Shown here one piece after another: positions 47,981 through 58,581 of a stretch of 64,000 bases of DNA (its first letter is position 1; each line of letters opens with the position of its first letter). Below the pieces are notes generated by a model that was not told the origin of the DNA, did no database searches, and saw nothing but the letters and a program-made list of their open reading frames with translations. The position numbers and the translations under genes were made by a program. Origin of the DNA: Rhizomucor pusillus (Eukaryota; Mucoromycota; Mucoromycetes; Mucorales; Lichtheimiaceae); the NCBI GenBank assembly GCA_900175165.2, contig FWWN02000565.1:20505-84504 (forward strand). The letters are read 5' to 3'.

Positions 47981-49225
47981 ATGGACGGCCCGCAGCTTTT
48001 TCTTCACCCACCGTCACCGCCAACGCAACCGTCGCCAGCGAGACAGTCTCCCGAAATGGACGAGCCCTTTGTGCTGCCTCCAGTGAGCACCCTGTTGCGA
48101 GAAACGCCATCGCCACCCACAGACATAAGCTATAATAGCAATATTTTGCCCAGTCTACATTTACCCGACAAACGGTCGCCCTCACCACAGATCAGAGATG
48201 CAGAGCCTGTCCGAGAACCGGTCGAAATGTTCCCGCCTTTAACTTTGACCATACCTTGCCAGTCGATATCTTCCTGTTCACCTTGCACCTCTCCAGCTTC
48301 ATCGCCGTTTCCCTATCAGGGCCATCTCGATACTCCACAGACAAGCCCAAGCTCATCACCGCATCCTGGTCACGATTCTCAAGCGAATCATCATCATTTA
48401 TTGCTTCCGCCACCGTGCAACGGTCGCCGGACGAGGTCGCCGTCTAACGCTTCAACATCCTCCTTTTCATCAGTCTCGACCTTCCCATCCCTGCCTTCGT
48501 CACCTGCCCTCCAGCGTCGCCTGTCTGATCCTCCCCTTTATTCCGCATTCGACCACGACCCCTCAACTTCTTGGCAAAGGCCGCAATCCACTTCCCCTTC
48601 CCCTTCACTTTCACCAGCATCCACTGCCCCGCTCCAGTTTAAGTCTCCGCATACTAGTAGCAACAACAGCAGCACTGCTCCTCCCACTGCTCCAGTCGTT
48701 GCCAAACGCAAACGTGGACGACCGCCAAATGCTCTAAGACAAGTATCTTCGCGAGACAACTGGACGTTTGTCACACCGACCGTGTGGGACGTGAAGCGGG
48801 GTCAGATAACAAACGTTGATCAACAGCAGCAGGAGGATAACAACACTCCACCTGTCACAGTTGTCGTGTGGCCCGAAAGCTGTAACAGCAACAACAACGA
48901 GCAAGTCCGTGAGGGTTTGAACACGTTCACAAGCACAAGGATGGATAGCACCCTGAGCATGCCGAAAAAGAAACGCGGCAGGAAACCAAAGATGCAGTTA
49001 GAAGGCAATTCCTGCTTCGTCTGGCGTGACCTGACAGCGCGAAGAAGTACAAATCGGTCTCACCACAAGCGCAAAGTACAACAACCACCATCATCTGCCA
49101 ACCGCCCACAGCAGCAGCCATCCTCTTCAGCAATAACAAATGCACCAACAGCAAGGAGTTCCAATGATAATCTGGCTAGCCGCGTTGAATCACTAACGCT
49201 TGCTGACAAGAACAACAGCCTGTGA
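47981..49225 (+). CDS. AT-hook DNA-binding protein
   Basis: An intronless coding frame of 414 residues. The first ~240 residues are Pro/Ser-rich and probably disordered, with many SP/TP sites. Two AT-hooks are clear: AKRKRGRPPN near residue 242 and KKKRGRKPKM near residue 329. Each has the GRP/GRK core that inserts into the minor groove of AT-rich DNA. The C-terminus is basic and Gln-rich. A possible 5'-UTR intron ends just before the ATG (ttctttctag). No other domain is seen, so a chromatin or transcription cofactor role is inferred from the hooks alone. Confidence 0.75.
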   Translation: MDGPQLFLHPPSPPTQPSPARQSPEMDEPFVLPPVSTLLRETPSPPTDISYNSNILPSLHLPDKRSPSPQIRDAEPVREPVEMFPPLTLTIPCQSISSCSPCTSPASSPFPYQGHLDTPQTSPSSSPHPGHDSQANHHHLLLPPPCNGRRTRSPSNASTSSFSSVSTFPSLPSSPALQRRLSDPPLYSAFDHDPSTSWQRPQSTSPSPSLSPASTAPLQFKSPHTSSNNSSTAPPTAPVVAKRKRGRPPNALRQVSSRDNWTFVTPTVWDVKRGQITNVDQQQQEDNNTPPVTVVVWPESCNSNNNEQVREGLNTFTSTRMDSTLSMPKKKRGRKPKMQLEGNSCFVWRDLTARRSTNRSHHKRKVQQPPSSANRPQQQPSSSAITNAPTARSSNDNLASRVESLTLADKNNSL

Positions 49226-49917
49226 AAGAATTAGTATATTCTTCTATACCATGTACTCTAAGTCACGACACATTTTCCTTATTCTTCGTCTTCTTCGTCT
49301 TCTATTCCATGTACAGCGCCCAGCAATTCATATTATCCTCTTTTATGCAGAGAGCTCTTTTACTTTCAACATGCTTTTTATTTATGCCCCCGCCATCGTT
49401 CCCCAACAATACCACCATCATCTTGCCCTACTCCTCCTCTCCTCCCCTACCCGAATTTGTGCTTCCATAAACATACATGAGTGCCCAACTGTTGTTTTAA
49501 ATACAAACTCTCTCCTATTGTTTTCATTTCTTACGTTAAGTTTATTAGAATGGCTTGCCTAATTTATCATACGATTGGACGAGCCTCTGTTACTAAGTCT
49601 ACGTATTCTTAGTCTAGCCTTGCTGCCTACGAAGAGGAGTAGTAAAGCGTCTGTGTATAGCTCCTGCATGCTTGTAAGCACAGCGAATAAATGAGACGCA
49701 TGTCAGCAAGGTATACTTGATCAATGTCTAGTCAACGATGCCAGCGTATCTTAACAGGCAAAGTATTCATTCATTCAGTGTGAAACTCAGCAAAATGGGA
49801 TGGATCGTTGCCTGATTTTGGTGTGATTTCGCGATCCCTCCGCTTTTCGTGGTTAACCAAAAGGGAACTACATATCAGCAGGCTACAACTGTTGTACCAT
49901 ATTGCAAGCGACTTACG
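49226..49917. other. Intergenic region
   Basis: About 690 nt with pyrimidine-rich and TTC-repeat sequence near 49280-49310. No gene was recognised. Confidence 0.45.
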
Positions 49918-52538
49918 ATGGAGATTGATCAAGCTGCTCCAGGCACAAACGGTAGCAACCCAGATAACATGGATCAGATATGCCCTACAGCCAGTACTCA
50001 CGCAGTGCAACCGCCACTTACGGCTCTTACAGGGCAACAGTCGAACGTCGAAACTGCTAATTCGCAGCCTAGCATCGGCGTCGCTGAAGGCATCGCAGCA
50101 GGTGCCCGAGCTGCTGGTGCAGACGGTAGAGCAGAGCCAGCAACAGCGGCAGCAGACGAGACACCTTCTCGAGAAGAGGAACAAGAACTATATCCTATCG
50201 CTGTCCTCGTTGACGAACTCAAGAATGAAGATGTACAGCTTCGACTAAATGCTATCAAGAATCTCGGCACAATCGCAATGGCACTCGGTCCACAGAGAAC
50301 GAGAGATGAGCTCATACAGTTTTTGAACGGTACGGCCTATCACCGGACGCCTTGGAACCGTATCCATGCGCTAACGGAGAACGCGCGTGTCTATGATTTT
50401 TTTTTGAACAGACTCTATCGATGACGAGGACGAGGTCTTACTGGCTGTAGCCGGAGAGCTTGCAGATTTCACTGAATATGTAGGCGGTCCAGACTATGCT
50501 CACTACCTGCTCAGCCCTTTAGAGAATCTGGCCGCAGTTGAGGAAGTATTAGTAAGAGAAAAGGTAAAAAGAGAGGGAAGGATATCAAAAGTAACAATCC
50601 ATCATTGTTAACATCATTCCGGATCCTCCCCGCAGGCAGTCGAGTCCCTGCGTAAAATAGTCTCGATTTTGAACGCAAATCAAATGGAGCATTACTTTAC
50701 ACCTCTACTAAGACGTTTATCGGGTGGAGAGTGGTTTACAAGTCGTATTTCGGCAGCTGGTCTTTACGTCGCTGCATATCCCAAATGCAATGAAGCCCAA
50801 CAAGCAGAGTTATTGAGGTTGGATGATCTTTCTACTTTGCATCTTGTCCTGGACTTTGGCAACGCTAACTTTAGAGGTGATAAAGCATGTTTTCACAGCT
50901 TATGCAAGATGATACTCCCATGGTCAGAAGAGCTGCCACGAAAGCTCTTGGCGTAAGCTATTTCTAACGGGTTTGCCGAAAAGAGGATCCTATCTGACAC
51001 ATTGGATGTAGGAATTTGCCTCTCAATTGGACAAGGAAAAACTTACACAGCATATCATGCCCCTGTTCCTGAAGCTGACTACAGACGATCAAGATACTGT
51101 CCGTCTGCTTACAGTGGAAGACCTTGTTCAGATTTCCCGTCTCATGTCTAGTGAAGAAAAGAAGCAGAATTTGCTGCCTATACTTAAATCTCTCGGACAG
51201 GACAAGTCGTGGAGAGTACGGTACATGGTCGCTTCTAACTTTGCAGAGGTACGCAAGCATCTTACGTAAATTACCATCGAGAATTATCAGTGTAACAATC
51301 TTTGCAACTGCAGCTGTCCGAATCGTTTAAAGACAGTATCCCGCGTGAGGAAATGGTGAATCTTTTTGTAAACTTGATCAAAGACAGCGAAGGAGAAGTG
51401 AAAATCATGTCCATTGGTCAAGCACAAGGTATTACAACTCACATAGCATTGCACTCACAATTCTGATAAAGATAGAATATAGCCTTTGGAAAGACCATGG
51501 ATCAGCTTACTGTACTCGACAAGCTGCTGCCATGCGTCAAAGATCTAGTAATCGACACAAACCAGCACGTCCGCGCAGCAGTAGCAAGCAATATTAGCGG
51601 TTTAGCACCTATTCTTGGCAAAGACCTGACCATCGAATACCTCCTACCTTTATTCCTCCAGCTCTTAAAAGACGAGTTCCCAGATGTGCGACTAAATATC
51701 ATCTCAAAATTGGAAAACGTAAATGAAGGTAAGTCCGGACAAGTCTTGGCCATTCTCCTCAGAACCGCCAATTGCAAATCCTTTGCTAGTTATCGGGGTC
51801 GATCGTCTATCGCAATCGCTGCTGCCAGCCATCGTAGAATTGGCCGAGGATAAACAATGGCGCGTCCGACTTGCAATTATCGAGTATATCCCACTTTTGG
51901 CCCGTCAGCTTGGAGAAGGATTCTTCGATGCAAACTTCCTCAGCCTTTGCATGAGATGGCTTAAAGACCCTGTCTTCTCTATTCGAGATGCTGCAACTAC
52001 CAACTTGCGACAGTTGGTTGAGATCTTTGGACCCAAGTGGGCCAAGACAACAGCTATCCCTCGGATAACGGAGATGGCCCGCGACGAGAATTATTTATTC
52101 CGTATGACGACTCTCTTTGCCTTAACGGTAAGTAATCTTCTTTTAGACTTTAGGCTGTATGGACCTGTGTGATAATTAGGCTGCTTCCTGCTTCAGACGG
52201 TTGCAAAGGTTCTTCCAACCGAGATTGTCAGGGAAAATGTCCTGCCTGTCGTCCTAGAGTTGAAAGATGATTCCATCCCCAATGTCCGGTTCAACGTCGC
52301 AAAGTCATTGGAAGCCCTTACACCCATCCTAAAGAGCGAACCAGAATCAGCTGGATTGATTTCGTCCCAGGTGGCTCCAGCACTGCAGAAACTCACCTCT
52401 GACGGAGACGTAGATGTCAAATGGTTCGCCGAGAGAGCTTTGTTAGCAGGTATGTATGAAGTTCTCAAGTATGAAGGAGCGAGACTAACAAAAATTCTTT
52501 TGATCGTCCTGTTTCTTGTTCCTGAACCAGCTCAATAA
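49918..52538 (+). CDS. TPD3: PP2A 65-kDa scaffold (A) subunit
   Basis: A HEAT-repeat scaffold that joins PP2A catalytic and B-type regulatory subunits. Ten exons (49918-50329, 50412-50563, 50636-50817, 50886-50952, 51012-51248, 51314-51428, 51483-51728, 51790-52127, 52197-52449, 52531-52538) give 669 residues. HEAT motifs include [60 protein letters not shown] and [15 protein letters not shown]. Intron 3 has a GTTGGA donor and was placed because only it joins [16 protein letters not shown] in frame. The last coding exon is just 8 nt (end of an Ala codon, Gln, stop). About 90 residues of Ala/Ser/Thr/Gln-rich sequence precede the first HEAT repeat, making it longer than the usual ~590. Confidence 0.93.
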
Positions 52539-52690
52539 ACGTGCCTGTCACCAACGTCAACAGACATAGCACCTCTGAAATACTTTCCCGCTTCAGTATA
52601 TTTTTTTTTTCTTCTTCTTCTCATCACCTATAAAGATCATTCCTTTCTTTTGCTGTCCATTTTTGCGAATTTTTCTCCAATTTCTCCAAA

Positions 52691-53460
52691 ATGCTGAGAC
52701 CTCTGTACACCCAAAGAGCTACAGAGGTTCTGGTACAGTAACGAGAAAGGAACAAGATCGAAAGCGAGATCTAAGACGTTGGACGATTGTGTCTACCATT
52801 TGTACAGATCATTGGACCCACAGCAAGCGGAAAACGTACAGTAGCCAAGCAATTGATCAAAAGTCGCGATGTATATCTTTCAGTGTAGGTCGATCTGAAC
52901 GATCAGTCCTGTGGAAGAAATATATTCAACTTTTGTTTCGCAGGAGCACAGCTGAAAGCATGCCTCGAGACATCTTCCTACACGTACCACATGTAGACTT
53001 CATTTTATTTATGGTTGACATGACAAACAAGGAAAGTTTGACGACGCTCGAGCGAGCACTGCAGACAATAGAACCAACCTATGGATATTCAAAATGTGCA
53101 GTTGTAGTGAGCAAAGGTATTGTCGGTCGTTTGTATATATGCAAGAGAGCAAACATTAAATGCTAGCATTCAATAGTTGATTCGGTTCAAACTTGGGCTT
53201 TTGAATTCGATTCTGTAAAGAACTTGCTCACTGAATACAACGATATTCCGCTATTTCATGTGAACTTGAAGGTAAAAAGCCCAAGTCCACTTGTGATTTT
53301 GTGGGATTAGGCTAAAGCGGACAACGAACGGCAGGACGAACCTGAACGGCGAGATGTGTGCTCACAAATAACAAGGACGATCCGGATCAGTGCGCTGCAA
53401 CAAAAGGACGTCGATCCTTTATTACTTAAATCTCTGGAGCACTACATTATCCCCGAGTAA
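52691..53460 (+). CDS. Centromere protein M (CENP-M)-like
   Basis: CENP-M is a GTPase-fold pseudo-enzyme in the inner kinetochore CENP-H/I/K/M complex. Five exons (52691-52726, 52808-52884, 52944-53116, 53177-53271, 53311-53460) stay in phase and give 176 residues; human CENP-M is about 180. The start MLRPLYTQ resembles the human VLRPLDKL. A P-loop-position segment reads IIGPTASGKRTVAKQ and is closer to a real Walker A (GPTASGKR) than the human version. HVDFILFMVDMTNKESLTTL matches the family's beta-strand/helix core, followed by KCAVVVSKVDSVQTW and a C-terminal helix ending in HYIIPE. The call rests on my comparison of order and motifs. A divergent small GTPase is the alternative. Confidence 0.68.
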
Positions 53461-53695
53461 CCACACTAATCTGTCAATATACCCACAAAGAAGAAAATAT
53501 GACATTGATTTGTTAATTGTTCATCATTTTTGTCACTGCTGCGAATATCCTCGGGTATATGTCCATCTGCATGACGAATTTTCCCGATTTCATCACTGGG
53601 GCAACCCCAGACATTCAAATCTGAATATTGGCAACTCTTTCGCACGTTACTCTGCAGATCTGCGACACACACACAAAAGCTTTTCCTGCTCTGAC

Positions 53696-55947
53696 ATGAC
53701 GGGTTTGTCAGAAGCCGATTTGCCGTTAGATAGTGGGTAAGGCTCCAGGGCTGCTGTTGTTTCGAGCAACAGCCTGTGACGCCCTAACTTTGCATAATTC
53801 CTTTGGATGGCGCAGACGGTCGCTAACGGAATTCCAACATAGCAGCCAAGACGAAAGCGTACCCCTTACACCCGATTTCGAACAAAGACTCCCACATGTC
53901 ACACGAGACGATATGAACAGATTCGTAGCCGAGGATCTATACTATGCAATGGAGGAGTTTATTCCAGGGGCAGAGGACGATGAGATCCCGCCTGTCGTAA
54001 GTTTGGCAATGGCAATAATTTACCACTCATCGAATCCAACATTCTTAACTTTTTGCAACAGCACGCAGAAATTAACGAAGAAATGTACGCGCAAGGTGCG
54101 GATATGGTAAGTTGCTTTGTCGTTATCAAACATACACTTCTTGTTCGTTCTGCTTGCTTGCGTGTGTGTGAGCTGAGTTTCGGGATGGTGACACTGTATA
54201 CGCTGCATGAATGGCCCCCCACTAACCAATACCCGATCTCAAAAATATAGCAAGGCATCGACTGGGAACATCAACTGCTTAATCGAAAGCAAACTCGTGC
54301 GAAACGGTATGAACCGAATTTTTACATCGAATCTTGAGACTTTCACTGACGCTCCCCGCGCTGTTTTTTTAGCGTCGAAGAATTTGTAAACTATTTGAGT
54401 CTCGGGGATGAGTATGAAGAGGACGGCATATCCATCGATGTATGACGTTGATAATCTGCCACATGTCAGTGAGATATACAGACTAAAGCCGAGACTTTTT
54501 TTACAGAGCGTTCAGGATAACCGGGAATTCTTTGATTTCAAATATGCTCGATTGGACCAGCGCTGCAGCATTGGCCATTTTCAATTGCGAAATCTTCTCT
54601 GGGCAACGAGCAAGAACGATGTGTATTATGTCTGTGAGTACTCACACGGAACTGGAATTATTGACGACTGTTAGCTTACTTTTGGTCATCAGTTGAGGAC
54701 ACAGTTCGGCATTGGTCACCACAATTGTGTCAAAGTCAAGAAGTTCTCAACGTATCACTCGCCAATTCACCTCAGAGTCTCGTTTTCAAAATAAGCAGCA
54801 TGGCATGTGCCTATAATATACTTTTCGTTGGAGGATCTATGGGAGAATTTGCCTGCAGACGATTGGATAATATAAACTCGCCGGTGCATTACGGAATAAC
54901 GACGGACCACAGTAACGGAATAGCAAATCATGTAAATATAACAAATAATCGAAGAGGAGGTTAGTTGCTAGAGAGACGTATCCTTAATCCATACGTTGCT
55001 AATTCTCTATTTGCAGAAATCCAAGCAGTAGTATCAAGTAACGATCGGAAAACACGCTATATTAATATGGAAAGGATGACTATTGAGAAGACCATGTCCT
55101 TCCCATTTGCTGTGAATGTGAGTTTCAACAACGCCAGAAGCATTGACGATTATTTGCTTAAATCTTTTGTTAGTGCTCTGCATTGTCACCACAAAAGGAA
55201 TTGCTGTGTGTCGTCGGCGACTCTACCACGACGCTTGTTGTAGATGCAATAACCGGCAAAAGTGAGTCTTGACCTATTGTAATATTGACAAACCTACTGA
55301 ACTCCTTTTTGCAGCTGTGATGGACTGGGACGAGCATCACGACTTTTCTTTTGCTTGTTGCTGGAGTCCGGACGGAAAAATGCTCGCGACAGGCAACCAG
55401 GATAAAACCACCAGGTACGACCTACCTTGCACGTTCATTGAGTAGAAGTCGGGAATTGAGGTTTTCTCCAAGAATATACGATATTAGGTTCCCATCTGAA
55501 GCACTCTATGTTTTGGGAGGGAAAGTTGGAGCTATACGTTCATTACAGTATTCACGTGATGGCAAGTTTTTGATAGCAGCAGGTAAATAACATCTATGTG
55601 AAGACGGGCCTAGAAGGTCATTTACTTAGTAACTATGTATAGAACCTATTGATTTCGTCCATATTTATGATACAACGGACTATAAGTCTAGCCAAGTAAT
55701 CGATATGTTTGGAGACATCGCTGGCGTCAGTAAGTACCTTTTATCATCTTTCCATTTACCAGCAATTGACATGGTGATAGATATAACGCCAGATGACCAA
55801 GCATTATTTATAGCAAATACTGATCACCGGCAAGGGTAAGTGGCATGATAGCGTGTTCCTCTTATTGATAATAAGATCTAACACACTTGTCGTAGCGGTA
55901 TCTTTGAGTTTCAAAGGATACATTCAGATTTCTTTTCAATATTATAA
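53696..55947 (+). CDS. WD40-repeat protein, uncharacterised fungal type
   Basis: A tiny first exon (53696-53736, MTGLSEADLPLDS) is followed by about ten more exons split by short introns. The N-terminal ~150 residues are acidic (FVAEDLYYAMEEFIPGAEDD, then EEFVNYLSLGDEYEEDGISI). The WD domain shows NREFFDFKYARLDQRCSIGH, SFACCWSPDGKMLATGNQDK and AIRSLQYSRDGKFLIAAEPI, followed by DFVHIYDTTDYKSSQ. The stop is at 55945-55947. It resembles uncharacterised fungal WD proteins (I recall S. pombe C2A9.03 as one), with no known biochemical role. Exon borders between 54060 and 54480 are uncertain because that part has several short, weak exons. Confidence 0.75.
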
Positions 55948-56084
55948 TCACCATGACTTTCCTGTTTGTAACATACCCTTTCTATTTTCCTTCTCTTTAT
56001 ATACTATTCTGGAATTAAAAGCAGATGGCACAGCGTTGATGGATGACTACAACTATTCATCGCAGGCTCTATTATACAGCTTTT

Positions 56085-56921
56085 CTAGAGGGTGTTTGTG
56101 ACAATGACTTCGAAGCTTCCATCGGGTAAGGAAGTAATATCTACATCTGTCAAGAAGGATACCACGTAAGTCGCGCCGGCTTCTTTTAGTTGTTCCTTTG
56201 TGTGCGTTGTTGTGCATGCAATGCACTGCATTCCAGCCGCGCGAGCTGCCCGTACGCCAGCTGGTGCGTCTTCAAAAACAATACAGTCCTTTGGATCTTC
56301 TTTCAAGCCCTTTGCGGTTAGCAAGTAGCCCTGATAAAACAGATAACTGCATGTAAGTACAATGAAGTGAAAGGAACCAGATTGTGCTACTTTTCTAGAA
56401 GAATGTCTTTTTACCTCGGGTTCCGGTTTTCCAGCCGTCACAACATCGCCTGTTGCCATGACAGTGGGTACAGCAATGCTGCACTGATTTAAACGGGTCT
56501 CGGCCATAAACCTGTTGCCAGCAGTGCAGATAGCCATCCGACCAAGCGGGATCTTCTCCAGAAGGTTGGTGACACCAGGGAGGACGCTGACACCTTCGGT
56601 TTTTTCTGCAAGCCGACGTTCCAATTGATCGACGTATTCTATGGTTGCCTTGTGCGGCACCCATTCCGCGATCGTTTCTATGGTGCGGCGTCCGTGCGAG
56701 GTGGTAAGGATCTATTGCTACATATTAGAAAAACAAAATACGACGATGATGGCCAAGTTTTGACAGTTCCTTCGTAATACCTTTTCTGGGTCCAAGTCAT
56801 GCTCAAGAGCAAATTCGCGCCAGTGACGTTCGACGAGCGGCGTTGTGTCAATGAGTGTACCGTCCAAGTCAAAGACGAAAGCTTTCGCGCGCAGGACATG
56901 ATGATCTAGTTGTTGGCTCAT
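56085..56921 (-). CDS. HAD-family phosphatase, GPP/DOG type
   Basis: It removes phosphate from glycerol-3-phosphate (Gpp1/2) or 2-deoxyglucose-6-phosphate (Dog1/2). The ATG at 56921 begins MSQQLDHHVLRAKAFVFDLD, and HAD motif I is DLDGTLID with the nucleophile and acid/base Asp pair. After an intron near 56710-56780 come ILTTSHGRRTIETIAEW, typical of this subfamily, and CTAGN (motif II region). After a second intron near 56310-56410 come LTAKGLKEDPKDCIVFEDAP and AGVRAARAAGM (motifs III/IV). A VTNTL end closes the protein. The substrate cannot be told from sequence alone. GPP-type enzymes make glycerol for osmotic stress. Confidence 0.88.
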
Positions 56922-58581
56922 GGAAAAACGAGAGAAAGGAGCGGTGAGTTACAGCAGCGTCCCAAGCTGGACCCGTCTTTTTCAATGCGGAGCCCCGGTT
57001 ACCGCGGAACAATGTTACTCCCGCTGGTTTTCATAACTCCTGAATAGCCATTGCTATACTTGAATTAGACAGCTGTTTATATTGGATCAGCTCCATATAA
57101 GTTCTTTTTTCGAGTTGCTAGTAAGTTTCGTGAAATACGAAGAAGAAATGGTCATATTGTTTAGCGATAATACAGAAGTCACTTTCTTCCCTGCATCTAT
57201 GTCCACGCAAACAGGTCAATTTGGATGGACAAGTCTAGAGGATGGCACATGGTACAACGTGCAGATAGTCACCCTTATGAATAAGGAAGGAATGAAATGT
57301 AGTAGATGATGTTAGAATTGCTTCTATTGAGATAAAGAAGCAAAGTTAAAACAGTGAAAAGGACAATCAATTATCTACTTTGGCGATATTTTGCTCAGTA
57401 TCCTGGAAACACTGAATGTGATCAAAGGCACAGATGGTACGCACTCGTCGGATGGTCTTGCATGGCCATCAGCAGCCTTTAAGAATGGACTGGAAGTGAT
57501 TCTTATCTGCGCTGTTATGACAGTCACCTTGATTTTCATGCACGAGTACTTTGGACCTCAGGATGCCGCGACAAAGCACATAGAGGAAGATACGCCTCGC
57601 TTGACAGGAAAGATAGCTGTGTTCGACGGATAGTTGTCGTACTTCCCAAATTCTTCTACCAGCTGCTGTGCTGCGGCGTTGGCTCGTATGAGGTCGACGG
57701 AAACGAGAAATCGTGACGGGACGATAGGCGTTGTAATTTTCCTCCACTTGGCAGATGCAGAAAGGGCAATGGATGCATGTTTATCCACGAGAAACCGCCG
57801 TTGAGTACAGAGTTGTTGAAGTTGTACAATGGATAATTGACTCCAATGCATTTGCAGCAACTTCGAAGTTAACATCCTCAAAAGCAAGCAACAATAGGTA
57901 ACCGAATCTCTTGAAAAAACTGCTGGACAGAGAATTAAGGAGGAACAGACCGTCATTCTACAATGTTTATGGTATGTTGTAGACAATGATTTCTTTGGTA
58001 CGAGAAATAGCAATTTCATATAGCCAATGAAAACCCGATTTTGGAAAGTCTACCCCTTCCAATCATCTTTTACTCAAAAATGATCTTCGCTTTCATACAT
58101 ACAGCTTAGTAATAAATTGGCCTTGTAACCTATGGCGATACCATCTAGGCAACTATAAGCTTGATTCAGTCTCATCGAATTTACTTCGTTCCTTTCTGTT
58201 ACTGTTCTAAAAATACCGTAAAGCATTTCTGTATGTCTACATTAGGATGGAGCTAGGTATCTACCTACATCTTCAAGGGAGTATCCTTTTGGTGGGGGTG
58301 GGGNTTCCATTTTTCTGACAAAGTTTTGCTCAAGTTCTTGATGATTGCATAACGGTGCTGCATGTTGGACCCTTTTCCGAAAGTGCGGTCCATATACACT
58401 CTTTGCAGAAAGTAAATTCGCCGAATAGATTTCGCGCCGCTTACAAATCAGATGTCGCATCTCCAAGAGGTCTTGTCGTCCGGAGCTTGGCACTTCAAGG
58501 AGTATATAAGATGCGTAAGCGTTTTCAACCTCAGGTTTCCTCCTTCTACAACACTGTACATTTGAGATTTCACATTGCAAG
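56922..58581. other. Region with short, unassigned ORFs and one ambiguous base
   Basis: Several short open frames overlap on both strands. On the plus strand 57391-57633 holds a hydrophobic helix (VILICAVMTVTLIFMHEYFG) with an acidic tail. An open stretch at 57082-57309 lacks an ATG. On the minus strand 57558-58019 includes KWRKITTPIVPSRFLVSVDL, then IRANAAAQQLVEEFGKYDNY, which look like an exon. None joins into a convincing gene. An N at 58304 follows a G-rich run. TATA-like tatataag at about 58503 precedes the transposase ORF. Confidence 0.35.
57391..57633 (+). CDS. Possible small membrane protein or exon fragment
   Basis: An 80-codon frame with one predicted membrane helix (residues ~34-52) and a charged C-terminus (TKHIEEDTPRLTGKIAVFDG). 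There is no recognised family and the first codons lack a clear ATG context. It overlaps the minus-strand candidate exon, so at most one is likely to be real. Confidence 0.2.
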   Translation: MLSILETLNVIKGTDGTHSSDGLAWPSAAFKNGLEVILICAVMTVTLIFMHEYFGPQDAATKHIEEDTPRLTGKIAVFDG

